From Gymnorhina tibicen (lineage: Eukaryota > Chordata > Aves > Passeriformes > Artamidae), in assembly GCA_013399875.1 (NCBI GenBank), contig VXAZ01005693.1, positions 937,676 through 1,001,675 of the forward strand: a stretch of 64,000 nucleotides of DNA, in the 5' to 3' direction. Every line of letters begins with the position of its first letter. The stretch's first letter is position 1. A program made the translations under genes and the position numbers. The notes below the pieces were generated by a model. The model was not told the origin of the DNA, did no database searches, and saw nothing but the letters and a program-made list of their open reading frames with translations. Positions 37,581-49,425 of this stretch are shown here, one piece after another.

Positions 37581-38614
37581 ATGCACTGCCTGGTGGAAGG
37601 ATGATCCATACGGGAGAAGAAAAATGGCAAAAAAGTTATTTTTATTAAGGTGACTGGAGGAAATATTATGGACTCCAAAGAATGGCTGCAACTACAAGTT
37701 TCAGCCATCACCCCAACTGCTCTTTCAAAATAACTTCTAATTTCTCTTTAAGGTATCGTGTTCCACGTGAGCTGGGGTACTCTGCTCATTATTACAGCAG
37801 AACAGTAGGAAACAAAAGTTTTCTTCTTTACCTAATTTATTATAATTTTTAAAATTATCATTAAGCTATTGGCATTCAAAGATTTCACTCCGGGTTAGAC
37901 TTCTAGGAGGCTCTTCACATTCCCCAAAGAAAAGCAGATTTAAGGTGCAAGACGTGGAAATCAGAGACTCTCTCATGCCTGGTTTGCAGAGAACCCTCTA
38001 CAGTTTGTTGATCTGTTCCCAGATCACAGATTGTGGAAGCGAGCTGTAAACCCTGTCACAAACACATTTCTAACCCAGCTTTCAAAGGGAAGTGAGGTCC
38101 CAGCAAGGGTTGGAATCGGCACTGTGAAGTTGCTTGGCTTTGCAGCGTCCATGGAAAAACTTCTAGAAACCTGTGGCTCTTCCACTAGAGACCAGTGAAT
38201 TCCTGGTGTTATTTTTCTCCCAGGAACTTCTATTTTCCTACTTCTCTGCTGTAGTCTTAAATACCAAATCCATAAGGTGCAAATCCTTGCACCTAAACCC
38301 TCTCAGAAATAACCCGCTATTGCCTTCTGAGATGCTAAACCCACGAGGAGCTCCCTCAGCGAGCTCCCGTGCTCAGCTTTGCACTGACAGTGACTGTCCC
38401 GAATGTCTCCCGTGTCCCAGAGCAGGAAGTCCCCCCAGGAGCAGCTGGCAGGCAGCGCCCTGATCCACACAGCCTATGTTTGTCCATTACCCTTTTCCTT
38501 TTGGCTGCTGCCTTGGCTTCGTGAGCTCCTCTCCCCTTATACAGGAAGCTGGGGCCTCAAGCTTAATCCTGCACATTCAGTTCTCTGCTCTTCCAGCTAC
38601 CACTACAAATGTAC

Positions 38615-38747
38615 TCTCCCAGAAAAAAAAAAAAAAAGAAAAAAAGGCACGGAAAGCTCTCGCAATCCAATCTTTGCTAAACTTCTCCACGGTGAGATTA
38701 TTTCTCTTTTTTTCTGTTTTTTTTTTTTTTTTTTTTTTTCTGGGAGA
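38615..38747. repeat. Inverted repeat with homopolymer arms
   Basis: TCTCCCAG followed by A15 G A7 begins at 38615. Its complement, a run of 23 T ending in CTGGGAGA, finishes at 38747. The 8-bp unique ends match perfectly and the arms extend through the homopolymers, around a loop of about 60 bases. Confidence 0.85.
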
Positions 38748-40216
38748 AAACTGAAGGAAAGATTAACAAATTCCTGCAGCTGAACAAACACACTGAACGT
38801 TATTCATCGAGACAGAGAGCAGATAATCCAAATCTAAAAGGTACAAACAAACTTTGCAACACCACTACAGCAAGAAAATCTGGAATGTCCAGAGATCTTT
38901 ATTCACAGGTTTCAGTGCTACACATCAGGCACTTTCACTCCTGTGGGGTTGGGGAAGCAGCAGCAACAGCACTTGTGGGAGATGGGGAGGAAGATGGGGA
39001 AGATGTGGTTGAAAGAAGATTGAGCTTGGCCACAGCACCCTGGGAACCCAGAGCATCAGATCAAGGAAGTAAAATGAGGAAGGAGTTGTCTACAACTCTA
39101 ATTCATCTCCTTTTTTCTCTGAAAGCTGTTGAGTTTCTCCGCCTGCTTGCTCCAGCCTCTGGACTGCACCATCAGCCCCTTCTGTCCTCAGAACAGTTTG
39201 TTTCCTTCTCAGCCTGAAAGGGTGAACCTTCTTTTCCTGTCTCTTGGCCATTACAACATTGCCAGGACCACCCCAGTACGTTCCAGGGGAAAAAAACCCA
39301 ACTAACCAAGCATCATATACTGAAACACAGTGTTTTGTAATGTTATTTGTGCGTGTGCGTGTCCCCTCCCAGCAGCTTCCTCAGTTCCTCCTTCCTGAAC
39401 CTCACGGCCTAAAATAGAGTAAAAAACCCTTCCTGTCATCCTTTCCAATTATTCTGGCGCTTCCTCAATTACTGACTGTGGGTAAAACTCCTACACCACA
39501 CATAAAGACATCTGCAATTTGCTTAAATGCATCCATGGCACATTGGAAAGGCAGGACTGCCCGGATCCCAGGCTCACCGTTCCTTCAGCTGCTGACTGCG
39601 ATCAGCAGCCAACTCCACCGCAACTTTCACAGGACTTACACCGAATCATTTTGTAACATTTAGGATGTACAGCAGCAAGTTGCTGTTTGCTGTTGTATCA
39701 AGAGCCTCATCCAAAGGAGCTGATGCCTCTCCGAATGCCTGTGGTTGACTGAGGAGCAGCAGCTACTCATGGAAACACCAGGGGATGTGCAAAGGGCACC
39801 AAATTGAGATATTCTGCAAAAAGCATTTAATATGGCCAGGAGAAAAGGTGCTTTCTGAAAAGGGAGGGAAGAGGAGGCACTGCTTAAAGCACCAGCTGAA
39901 GTGATTTATTTCAGGTTGTCCGAACTGCTGATTCAAGGTGCTTCCAGTGGTATGTATGAACCTGATGCTTTTAAACCCTCACTCTTTCTTTTGTGTTCAG
40001 CTACAGATGTAATGGTTAATAAAGGAATAGCAACAAGAGGTGGGAAGAAAGGGAAAGAAGTGACTATACATGGATTAACTACGTGCAGAGTTAACCACAC
40101 CAACACACCTTTTCTATAGGAAAACCCCTATTCCAGTATCAGCACCACTGTGATTTCTGTTGGCAAACTCACTGGTGAAATGCTGTGGTCCCATCACTCA
40201 CAGAAACCAGGGGCAG

Positions 40217-40257
40217 ACATATAAATAAATATATACATAAATATATAAATAAAAATC
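40217..40257. repeat. AAAT/AT-rich low-complexity tract
   Basis: Repeated ataaat and atata units form an impure AT-rich tract without G or a clear pure array. Confidence 0.8.
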
Positions 40258-42069
40258 AGGATACCCCTCCTCCAGGACAAAAAGAAATTCTCAGTTTGTT
40301 CAGCCTTTTTATTGCAGGTCAGCTTTTCTACTCTGCTTTCTCCCAGTTCCTTGGAAAGCTCTCAACAGCAAATCCAGAGGACAAAGCCTTACACAGCAGC
40401 TCAGAGAAGTCTCTCCAAAACAGGGTACAGCAGGACGACTTCACCATTCCTACAAATCAGCTGTCATGCTGGAATGTATAAACAGACATATATCTCTTTT
40501 TTTTTCCTTACTGCTATGTGTCAGATCTGACTACTACAAATACCTCAGGATTTTCTAAGGTCTAGCAACACTACCAGTTGTCTTTTCCTCTTTGTTTTTG
40601 TGCTGATTTATGCCACAAAAACTTGAAATAGTCTGATTAAGTAATATGAAAAACACAGGATTTACGTTTTGCTCATCCAGCCCCTTCCTATTTTTAGTGG
40701 AAACACCCAGCACGGCTCCTATTTCACTACCTGCAGATTCAGAGTCTCCTCCACTGCATCAATGACTGAGCAGTGCCAGACCTGGACATTCCCCCTGTCC
40801 CATCCCTCTGAAAGCCCTGGACTACTGATACACCAGCAAAGACTTCTGCACTCGTTTTACAGCAGCTTATATGCAGACCAACATTGTTCTAGTTTATTCT
40901 TAAAAAGCTTCTTTTCAGCTCGTGGCAATCTACTCGTTTTTCCTCCCCATGTTACCAAGTTACAGAAATAAGTTCAGTCTCTGTGACATGGTTTATTTTT
41001 GAAAAGAAAAATCTGCTGGGTATCATTGGCTTCTTGCAGTATTTCTCAAGTTTCTGTGTTCCCTTCTGAAAACTGAAATTGGAAATTATGAATAAGGCAG
41101 CCTAAGCACTATTTTAGTTCTTATTGGGTTTTTTTAGAAGCTTATTTACTCTTCCCAAGGTGTCAAAGGTAACAGCTCACAGTTCTGAAGTTGTACAGTT
41201 TCACACCAGCCACTAGGCATCTAGTGATTTAATTTGCCATCTGCTCCCAATTAAAGTCTTAGCCAAAGACTGATACGAGCTTCCCTCCCCCCAATTTAAT
41301 ACAATATTTTAGTGTCAGAAGTTGGTGACTTCCCTTTCCTGCTGAGCACCAAACCAAATCCTTTGTCTTCCTTTCATTACTACAATACTTCGCCAATCCT
41401 TTGCCTTCCCCACAGTCACTGCCAGGTGCATGTTCTGGCAAGCACAAGACAGAGAACATAAAAAATTAATTAAAAAAAAAATTTAAAACAGCATCCAAAA
41501 ATATCAGGGAAGCAAAAATATTCTTGCTCAAACCATCCCTATTGGAAACTAGGGCAGACTTTATGCAGGCTTCCTTCCTTCCTCTGGTGCTGGAAAAACT
41601 TATCAAGTTAGTGAACTACTATATTTTCTATGCTTGATTTGAACTGGGACAGCCTGTGCCTGTCTCCACAATAAAAAATTCTGTTAAACTGCTACATCAT
41701 CTTAAATTCTCTTTTTCTTTCAGGTTTGCATCTGAAGGAACTGAGTCATGTCTCCGAGTTCTCAGAGCTTACAGAAGTTTGCCACCCTGCAGCTCGCTGA
41801 TTTTAATGGTTTTGCTCTTCCCCTCTCTGAACCTCGGATAAACGTCCCCACTTCAGCCACCCTTTCCGAGCCACCTTCCACTTGTGTGCCTGTGGTGCCT
41901 CCTTACCCGTAATGCCTTTAGGGATCTCTCTCAGCTGCCTTTCCTGCATCAAATCCTGCTGGAACACGAGAAAGATGTGCTGGACATCACGCCCTGCTGT
42001 ACTCCTTCCCCAAGTGACTATTGCAAAAAAAAAACAAAAAAAAAAAAAACCCAACCACCTTTGGGGGTT

Positions 42070-42120
42070 NNNNNNNNNNNNNNNNNNNNNNNNNNNNNNN
42101 NNNNNNNNNNNNNNNNNNNN
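42070..42120. other. Assembly gap (51 N) between near-duplicate flanks
   Basis: Fifty-one N are bracketed by similar sequence. On the left, ccccaagtg, a long A run and cccaaccacctttgggggtt; on the right, ccccaagtg, a long A run and caccagcaccttttgtggtt. The true content and length are unknown. Confidence 0.98.
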
Positions 42121-42132
42121 CCCCACCCCAAG

Positions 42133-42166
<34 letters not shown>

Positions 42167-42819
42167 CACCAGCACCTTTTGTGGTTTGAATCTCTGCAGC
42201 ACTCACCCAACACAGGGCACATGCTAAGGCCAGGTACTTGAGTGAAAGCCCAGCGAGGGTTTGTAAGGTTTTCCAAGGAGAACTCGGCACTGCGATGGGA
42301 CTGTGCTGACACCATCAGCAGCGCTCATTTTACAGCCTGTTCTGCTGGGACACAGGAGCTTTAGTGAAACTTGCCTGCCGCAGCAGCTCTCTGGTGCTAC
42401 TCTTTATTTTACAGTCAGTTTTGTTATTGCTAACATTTCATCTCAATCTTCCTTTCTTGATAACCCCATAAATGAAAACTCAAGTATTAATTACTGTGTC
42501 ACAGAGACCCTTCACCGGGCTGCTGGGTGCCCCACCACTCAACAAGAGCACGATCCTGAAGGTGAGCAAGGACAGAAGGAGGGTACATTGTTATGGTGAC
42601 CCACAGCTCAGGGCAGCAGCCTTCAAACAGCAAATGCAAATGTTACTGACGTGCCCTGGATCATCATCACTGCTCCTCTCCATGCCAAGCACATCTCAGT
42701 CCACCCTCCAACACGTGCAGGAGTCTGAACACAGACCATGGACAGTCTCTTCCAGCATCTCCAAAGTTCTCATGTGGCTTAAACAACAGCCACAACAGAA
42801 GAAGGGCAAGGACCTATTG

Positions 42820-43282
42820 GAGTGAGTCCAGAAGAGGCCACAAAGATGCTCCAAGGGCTAGAGCCCCTCTGCTCTGGAGCCAGGCTGGGAGAGCTGGGGG
42901 TGTTCACCTGAAGAAGAGAAGGCTCCAGGGAGACCTCAAGAGCCTCTTCCAGGGCCTAAAGGGACTCCAGGAGAGCTGGAGAGGGACTTGGGACAAGGGC
43001 CTGGAGTGACAGGACAAGAGGGGATGGCTTTAAACTGATAGGGAGCCAGGTTTGAACAGATACAAAGAAGAAACTCCTCCCTGTGAGGGCGGGCAGGCCC
43101 TGGCACAGGTTGCCCAGAGCAGCTGAGGCTGCCCCTGCATCCCTGGAAGTGTCCCAAGCCAGGCTGGACGGGGCTTGGAGCAACCTGGGACAGTGGAAGG
43201 TGTCCCTGCCCATAGCAGGGGGTGGGACTGGATGGGCTTCAAGGTCCTTTCCAACCCAAACCATTCTGTGAGTCTGTGATTT
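42820..43282 (+). mobile_element. CR1 retroposon fragment, long
   Basis: About 460 bases of the CR1 3' end are present. The order is gaggccacaaagatgctcca, ctctgctctggagccaggct, gagctggagagggacttggg, a gtgaggg...ggcaggccctgg block, ggagcaacctgggacagtgg and tttccaacccaaaccattct, with a gtgagtctgtga tail. It is one of the better preserved copies. Open frames inside it are remnants rather than genes. Confidence 0.95.
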
Positions 43283-45356
43283 AAGAGGTGTCATCCGGCA
43301 CAGGTGAAGGACTCTGTCCACACCGAAATCCCCTCCCGTGACAGACCCTGCATTTTCCTGCCCGTGGCAGATCCCCTCCTTTCACAACCACAGCTTTTAC
43401 CACGTCTGCCACAGCTTGTGGCTCACACTGATCCTTCCTCACCAATGCACAACTCAGATATTTAAAAATGTGAGTGCTGCAACAAATCTTCATGTCCAGA
43501 TGAAATATGGAAGTCATTTTAAGAGGGGCATATTAATCCTTAGGGGATGACTCTTACTTTCCTACCAAGACAATTTTAGGTCGAGTTTTTCAGAGTTTAA
43601 GAATTGCCAGAGAGGCAGCAGCACACAAAAGTGATCTGTAATTCAGCTCAGGTCCCCACAAAAGCACCTCCTGACAGGGCACATTTCCCCTCTGATCCAG
43701 CATGGGCCTCACTACACAGTTCTGCCCAGCTGCTTTTAAGAAAGCTGTCACTGGGACCAAGGCTCCCCTTCTGGGATTTACCACACCAAATCCAACTTTT
43801 TTGGTTTGGTGGGTGTTTTTTTTAATGCTTTTTTTGCTTGTTTAAGCATTTTTAAAAATTCATTCTTAACTCAAATGCCCGTGAGAGATGATTATACAGT
43901 AACATCAACAAACAGCAAACTTTGTTCAATTTTGTGCTGTTTCTAAGGGAATTTTTGAAGACAGCGTTGTGCATTGGTAAAATACACAGGTCTGTACAAC
44001 AGCTATACATTTCCTTACAGTTTTCCTTACAGGTAGGATATAACCTGATCACAACACTTTAATCAATATTAAGCACCCTTAGAAGAACAGATAAAAATTA
44101 TATTGTGGCTGTCCCGAGCTGATTTTTTTTTTTAAAAACACACTATTTCTGAACATCACTGTGTACGTTCAGCTGTTTGTAAGACTGAAAAATTAAGACC
44201 TGCAGAATTCAAGGAGTGCAAAAAAAAGAAGAAACAGAATGTTCCAGGGCAATGATGACAACTCAGAGAGACACCAATGGGTTCCCATCATGTTTCATGC
44301 AATAACCACTGTCACCACACAGCAGAGCTGCCAGAGGAGGTCCCCAAACTTAAAAGCAGCTCTTGTAACAACAAATGTTTCTACCACCACACTCAATCTA
44401 CACTATCACTTGACACAGGAATGCTCAAATCTGTTCTGCATATATATTCATGCCAAGCAGATGAAGAGAATCACATTTGTAGTGACGAATGAAATGACCG
44501 GAGGCACATTTGTCATGTTCTGCGTCGCTGGTGACATGTTCATCTATCAGGTTTTCAACATGAGCAACCACCTTTCCATCAGGAGATGTCTTATTACAGA
44601 CTCCAGCTAAAGCAACCATGACAATTAACAGCCTGTTTGGCACATTTGTCTCTACAGGTGGGTCATGAAGTCACAAAGAGAGTGGGGAGAAAAGGATGAA
44701 TGCTAAGGAAAACCAATGGCACTTGTGAAGAAGATGGTAAGAGGTCAGATTTGATAAACTTCCAGCCTGATGATCCCTTATTTAAGCAATAGGGCTGTAA
44801 CCTTGTTTAAGGTGGAAGTAGGCGCACATTAAAAACACAGTTTTTTGTGGACAGCAGTGTAAAAATAAAGATTAATCGCACTCCAAACACACCCTTTGTT
44901 TTAGGAAAGGAGAAGCCACCAATTGTCAGTGGCAGACCAGGATGGACAACCACAAGGCTCCACGCTGAGAAAAGAACCCCACGTGTTTCAAGAACTTCTG
45001 AAGCAGTTTTTCTGAAACACTTCAGAGCACAGCACTTCCAAACGCTGTTACACAATGAACTTTAAGTGGAGCACTCCCAGTAGACAGCCCAGTCTGTTAC
45101 ATTTTTGGTACTAGTCAATACAGGAACTGAAGAGAATATGCCACCCATGAAAATCCAGAAGGGGAACAACCACCACCTGTTCCACGTGGAATCACATTTT
45201 AAAAGCAGAGTCCTATGAGGCATAAAGAAAAAAAAGAAAGGCTGTGTGGTTTAAGTTTGTCTTTCTTCCGCCTAACACAACTCCTGTTTAAACTTAGGTT
45301 ATAAAGGGAGCCAAACACATGAAGGAACAGGTGGGGGTGCAGGAGGTTGTCACATC

Positions 45357-45866
45357 ACAGAATCATTGAACCACAGAATCATTTAGGTTGAAAAAGACCT
45401 CCAAGATCAACGAGTCCAACCCTTAACCCAGCACTGCCAAGGCCACCTCTAAACCCTGTCCCCAAAGGCCACATCTACACATCTTTTAAATCCCTCCAGG
45501 GTGGTGACTCCACCACTGCCCTGGGCAGCCTGTTCCAGTGCCTGATAATCCTTTCGGTGAAGAAATTTTTCTTAATATCCAATTTAAACTTTCCCTGGTG
45601 CAACTTGAGGCCATTTCTTTTGGTCCTGTCACTTGATCCCTGGGAGAACAGGTTGACCCCCACCTTGCTACACCCTTCCTTCAGGTAGTCATAGAGGGGA
45701 AGAAGGTCCCCCCCTCACGAGCCTCCTTTTCTCCAGGCTGAGCCCCCCCAGCTGCTCCTGGTGCTCCAGACCCTTCCCAAGCTCCCTTTCCTTCCCTGGA
45801 CACGCTCCAGCCTCTCCAAGTCTTTCTTGTATCAAGGGACCCAAAACTGATCACAGGTGCAGCATC
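45357..45866 (-). mobile_element. CR1 retroposon fragment of a different subfamily, long
   Basis: This element of about 510 bases is in reverse orientation. Its 3' tail is the duplicated cacagaatcattg / cacagaatcattt, followed by gagtccaacccttaaccca, ggcagcctgttccagtgcc, aagaaatttttcttaatatc, ggtgcaacttgaggccattt and ctccaggctgagccccccc. The tail and body differ from the other copies, which points to a separate CR1 subfamily. Confidence 0.94.
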
Positions 45867-47004
45867 CCATTAAAAAGAATTTTTTTTTTAATATGCAATT
45901 CTCTGTTCCATTTAAGTGAGGTGCTTAACTCCATGGATACAACACATGTGGATTAGCTGCTGCGTTTTTTGTGCTTCACGAGGCTCTCACTGCCAGCAGT
46001 TTTGCTGAGAAGAGCCCCACAACAAATGCTGGAAACAGCAGCAGAGCGAGTGCACAGAGTGATTCCCAGTAACATGTCAAAAACACACTGTCAAAGATTA
46101 ACTTCTTGCCTCCAAAAGCAAAGACTCTTTTAACTGGTAATCTCCCAAACTGCAGTTATTAGAGAGACCTCGATTAATCCACACCAGAGACACAGAGCAC
46201 AATCTGACACCAAATAGTGCTGATAAATCAGAAAACACTGTTCCCCAAATTATGCAAAACCTGGCTACGTGGATTAATTTGGTACTAAAAGTCCGTGTTT
46301 CGAAACATTTGGCAAAAATGAACAAATAATCCACCTCCACAAACACGAGTTTTACTGTAGATGCTTCAGTTTGGGCCTCGCTATCCCATAACAGAGAGCC
46401 CCAAGCCACTGGCTAATCCACTCTCAGAGATTTTCTTTTTTTTCTTACTTCTCCTGACTAAACTGCAAGACTGTGCCCTGCCTTCCCCTGCCATTTCACT
46501 GCACGAGAATAAAGACTGTGTCTTATTATGCAGCTTAATGATATGTTAATCTTAAAGCAAAACACTGAAGGGAAACACTAATACTCTCCCCAAACAAACA
46601 AACAATCAGAAAATGTGCTATTGAGTGTAACAGAGCTGTTTGCCCAAATAATGTGAGAAACCCAAGCAGTAATTAACACAAATTGTTTTATTTGAGAGAA
46701 CTAACAGAATATAAGCAACCTGCCATCGTGATGCAGTTTGGAGTTGGCTTCTTATGGGCTAGCTGGTGTTACAGCAATAAAACGAAGGGCACTGCAAAAT
46801 GTAAAGATGAAGCTAAAAAAGGGAGATGTCAGAATTTTATTGGGAGATACAAAGGGAATTTTGTATTTTTTTTTTCTTTGAAGACAGGATTCACAGGGAT
46901 TTTTTTAAATGAGGTACGGATTTTCTACAGGGATATCTAGCCCGGAATTTTTCTGAATCTTTTGCATTGAAAAATAATGTTCCTGGTATTCTGATGAAAT
47001 GCTA

Positions 47005-47060
47005 AGATAACAGTAATAATAATAAAAAATAAAAAAATAAATATAAATATATAAAAATTC
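47005..47060. repeat. Compound A/T-rich microsatellite
   Basis: AAT units grade into A-runs with T interruptions and then AT repeats. The array is impure. Confidence 0.85.
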
Positions 47061-48259
47061 TTCTTGAGGCTGTGGGAACAGCAGGCTGTATGAAGCATTA
47101 AGTTATTTTAGCTCTGCAGGTCCTGTGGTAAAGTAAGTCCACAAGAGTCTTATAGGTGAAAAGTAGTACCTAGAATATTGTTGTCCTACACGTCCTAGGA
47201 AAGTCAAGCAGCAGGAAAATTATCCTACCCACAACAGCTAGAAAAAAAACAAAAGAAAGAGAAAAAAGAAGTACAAAGAGTCCCCAGAACTAATGCCACC
47301 AAAAAAATTCCCTACTTAAGTCTTGAAAGTTATTTTCTGGAACCTCAGAAGGACGATGTGACTGGCACAGCAAATAAAAACAGAAGGGAAGAAGGGTTGA
47401 AAATGCCCCCCAAACCCAAAGCACCAAGATCTTCTATGCTGCCACTTCCCCAAAATCCAACCTTCTCTACATGAAGCTCCCACAGACACAGATACCACCT
47501 TACTGTATAATCTCAAATTCTATTTTAAATCGTTATACATTTAGGAAAAAAAAAACAAACAACCACCACATTAAAAAAATATAAAAAGTTGTCAGACGTC
47601 AATTTATTTAGAAGTAACCCGTCATTTAATCTTCTTGCTCAGGAACACTGAGCTGTTTATGGGTCATCATCTCACTTCTGGAGGAGGCCATAATCACCTC
47701 ATGCCATTAAAGTTCTCACTCTCATTTTCTGTAGAGCAGGAACACTTTCGCCCAAAGCTTCCTCACATTCATTCTACACTACGTAAGAGCCATTCTCGTT
47801 CTTACTGAAATTATAAAGACTCAGATTCTGTGTGCTTTACAGAAAATATATCAAAGTGCCACGCAAAATCGCTGCAGGATATTAAGAACTGCTGAATTTT
47901 AAAGCAGAGAAAGTAGAATTTCAGAGGTAAAGATCTCATCTAAATTTTGAATCCAAACTTCAGCTGAACTCAAGACTGAGGATGAACATACACTATTTAA
48001 CAATAGCAAACTACTCAGGAACGTTATGTGGAGCACCCATCTGTCAAGGAGTGAAAACCATGCAGAATTTAATAGTAATACCAAAACCATCAACATCTCT
48101 TGATTTCCCTTTCAATCTTTGAAAATGTGAACTGCTACCGCTATAACCTTCACGCTTCACATAGCCAGAAAAACCAGTTTGTCTACAACCACTGCTGGGC
48201 ATCTCCAGGTATTCTGTAGGATGGCCTCAAAGTGATGAGAGGACATGAAGGTTTTGGCT

Positions 48260-48570
48260 TTTTGTGGAGGTTCTTCAGCCTGGAGAAGAGAAGGGTCTGG
48301 GAAGACCTTGGAGGCACTTTCCAAGCCAAAAGGGGCTCCAAGAGAGCTGGAGAGGGACTTGGGACAAGGGCCTGGGGCGACAGGACAAGGGGGAATGGCT
48401 TCCCACTGACACAGGGCAGGGTTAGATGGGGTATTAGGAAGAAATTCTTCCCTATGAGGGTGGGGAGGACCTGGCACAGGTTGCCCAGAGAAGCTGTGGC
48501 TGCCCCATCCCTGGAAGTGTCCAAGGCCAGGCTGCAAAGGGTTTGGAGCAACCTGGGATAGTGGAAGGTG
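48260..48570 (+). mobile_element. CR1 retroposon fragment lacking its 3' end
   Basis: The copy runs from ggttcttcagcctggagaag through gagctggagagggacttggg, attcttccctatgagggtgg and gtgtccaaggccaggctgc to gggatagtggaaggtg. There it stops, without the expected accttccaaccc tail. CR1 copies normally keep their 3' end, so a later deletion is likely. Confidence 0.92.
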
Positions 48571-49249
48571 CCTTTGTCTTTACTCTTACACAAATCATTT
48601 TTTCTGTATATGTCATATGAGCAAACAAAAAAAGCTCACAGTTGAACAGTTTGTGTTTTTCTGAAACACTCAGTAACTTGGGTATGGTGTCTCAAGAACC
48701 AGCACATTAAATCTTTACCAAAAGAGTGCTGGAAAAAAGGAACATCCCGTTCAAATGAAGTGACTGAACATTTCTGAGGGGGTTTTGACGTGCAGCATGA
48801 CTTAGTTCAAAGGGGGACTTTACTCTAGAAAACCTTAAAAGCTGTGCATGCACAATAGGGTAGGGACTTCCAAGAGATGATTACGCTAAACCAAAAAATG
48901 GCTTAGAAGAGCAGATGAGAGCGTGACAAAATTGTTATTATTTTTTAAGGAGGACTCTATAGCCACAGTATCTTCAGGAAATAAATACAGCCAAGGCAAG
49001 AGTGAGGACAAAACAAAGCACTGGCTTTAAACCAAAAATCACTACAAACATCATGGAAGAGAAGGATCTTTGCAGATGAATTATATTTAGGTGAACAGAA
49101 AACTACCTGAGAAAGAGGGAAACACTGGACAAACAAGCAATTTATTACTCCTTTGCACATCTAGGTTAACATTTTAAGCAGATACAGCTACAGAGGAGGT
49201 TAGAGAGAACACGGGCTGAGATTCTTGGAGGTACAGACACAGGAGGAGT

Positions 49250-49425
49250 AGAAGAAGCAACGGGTCCCAGTTGCAGCAGGATAAATTCCTCCTAAATATT
49301 AGAACAGGGTCTCAGACTGGCTGTGAAATCTCCATCCTTGGAGATACTCAAAACTTGACTCAGCCCTGGTTTAAACAAGGACCTCCAGAAGTCCCTTCCA
49401 ACCCGAATTCCTGGACAGTGCCATG
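49250..49425 (+). mobile_element. CR1 retroposon fragment, diverged
   Basis: A diverged copy is seen: aaattcctcctaaatattag, tgaaatctccatccttggag atattcaaaac-like sequence, then acctccagaagtcccttcc and aacccgaattcc. It resembles the subfamily at 45357-45866 more than the other plus-strand copies. Confidence 0.8.

Noticed and set aside
41803..42227. Open frames crossing the N gap
   Set aside because: They exist only because the gap and the A/T homopolymers contain no stop codons.
42956..43321. 121-codon minus-strand frame
   Set aside because: Antisense translation of the CR1 copy at 42820-43282.
48157..48593. Overlapping minus-strand frames of 126 and 136 codons
   Set aside because: They are antisense translations of a CR1 copy, GC-rich and stop-poor for that reason.
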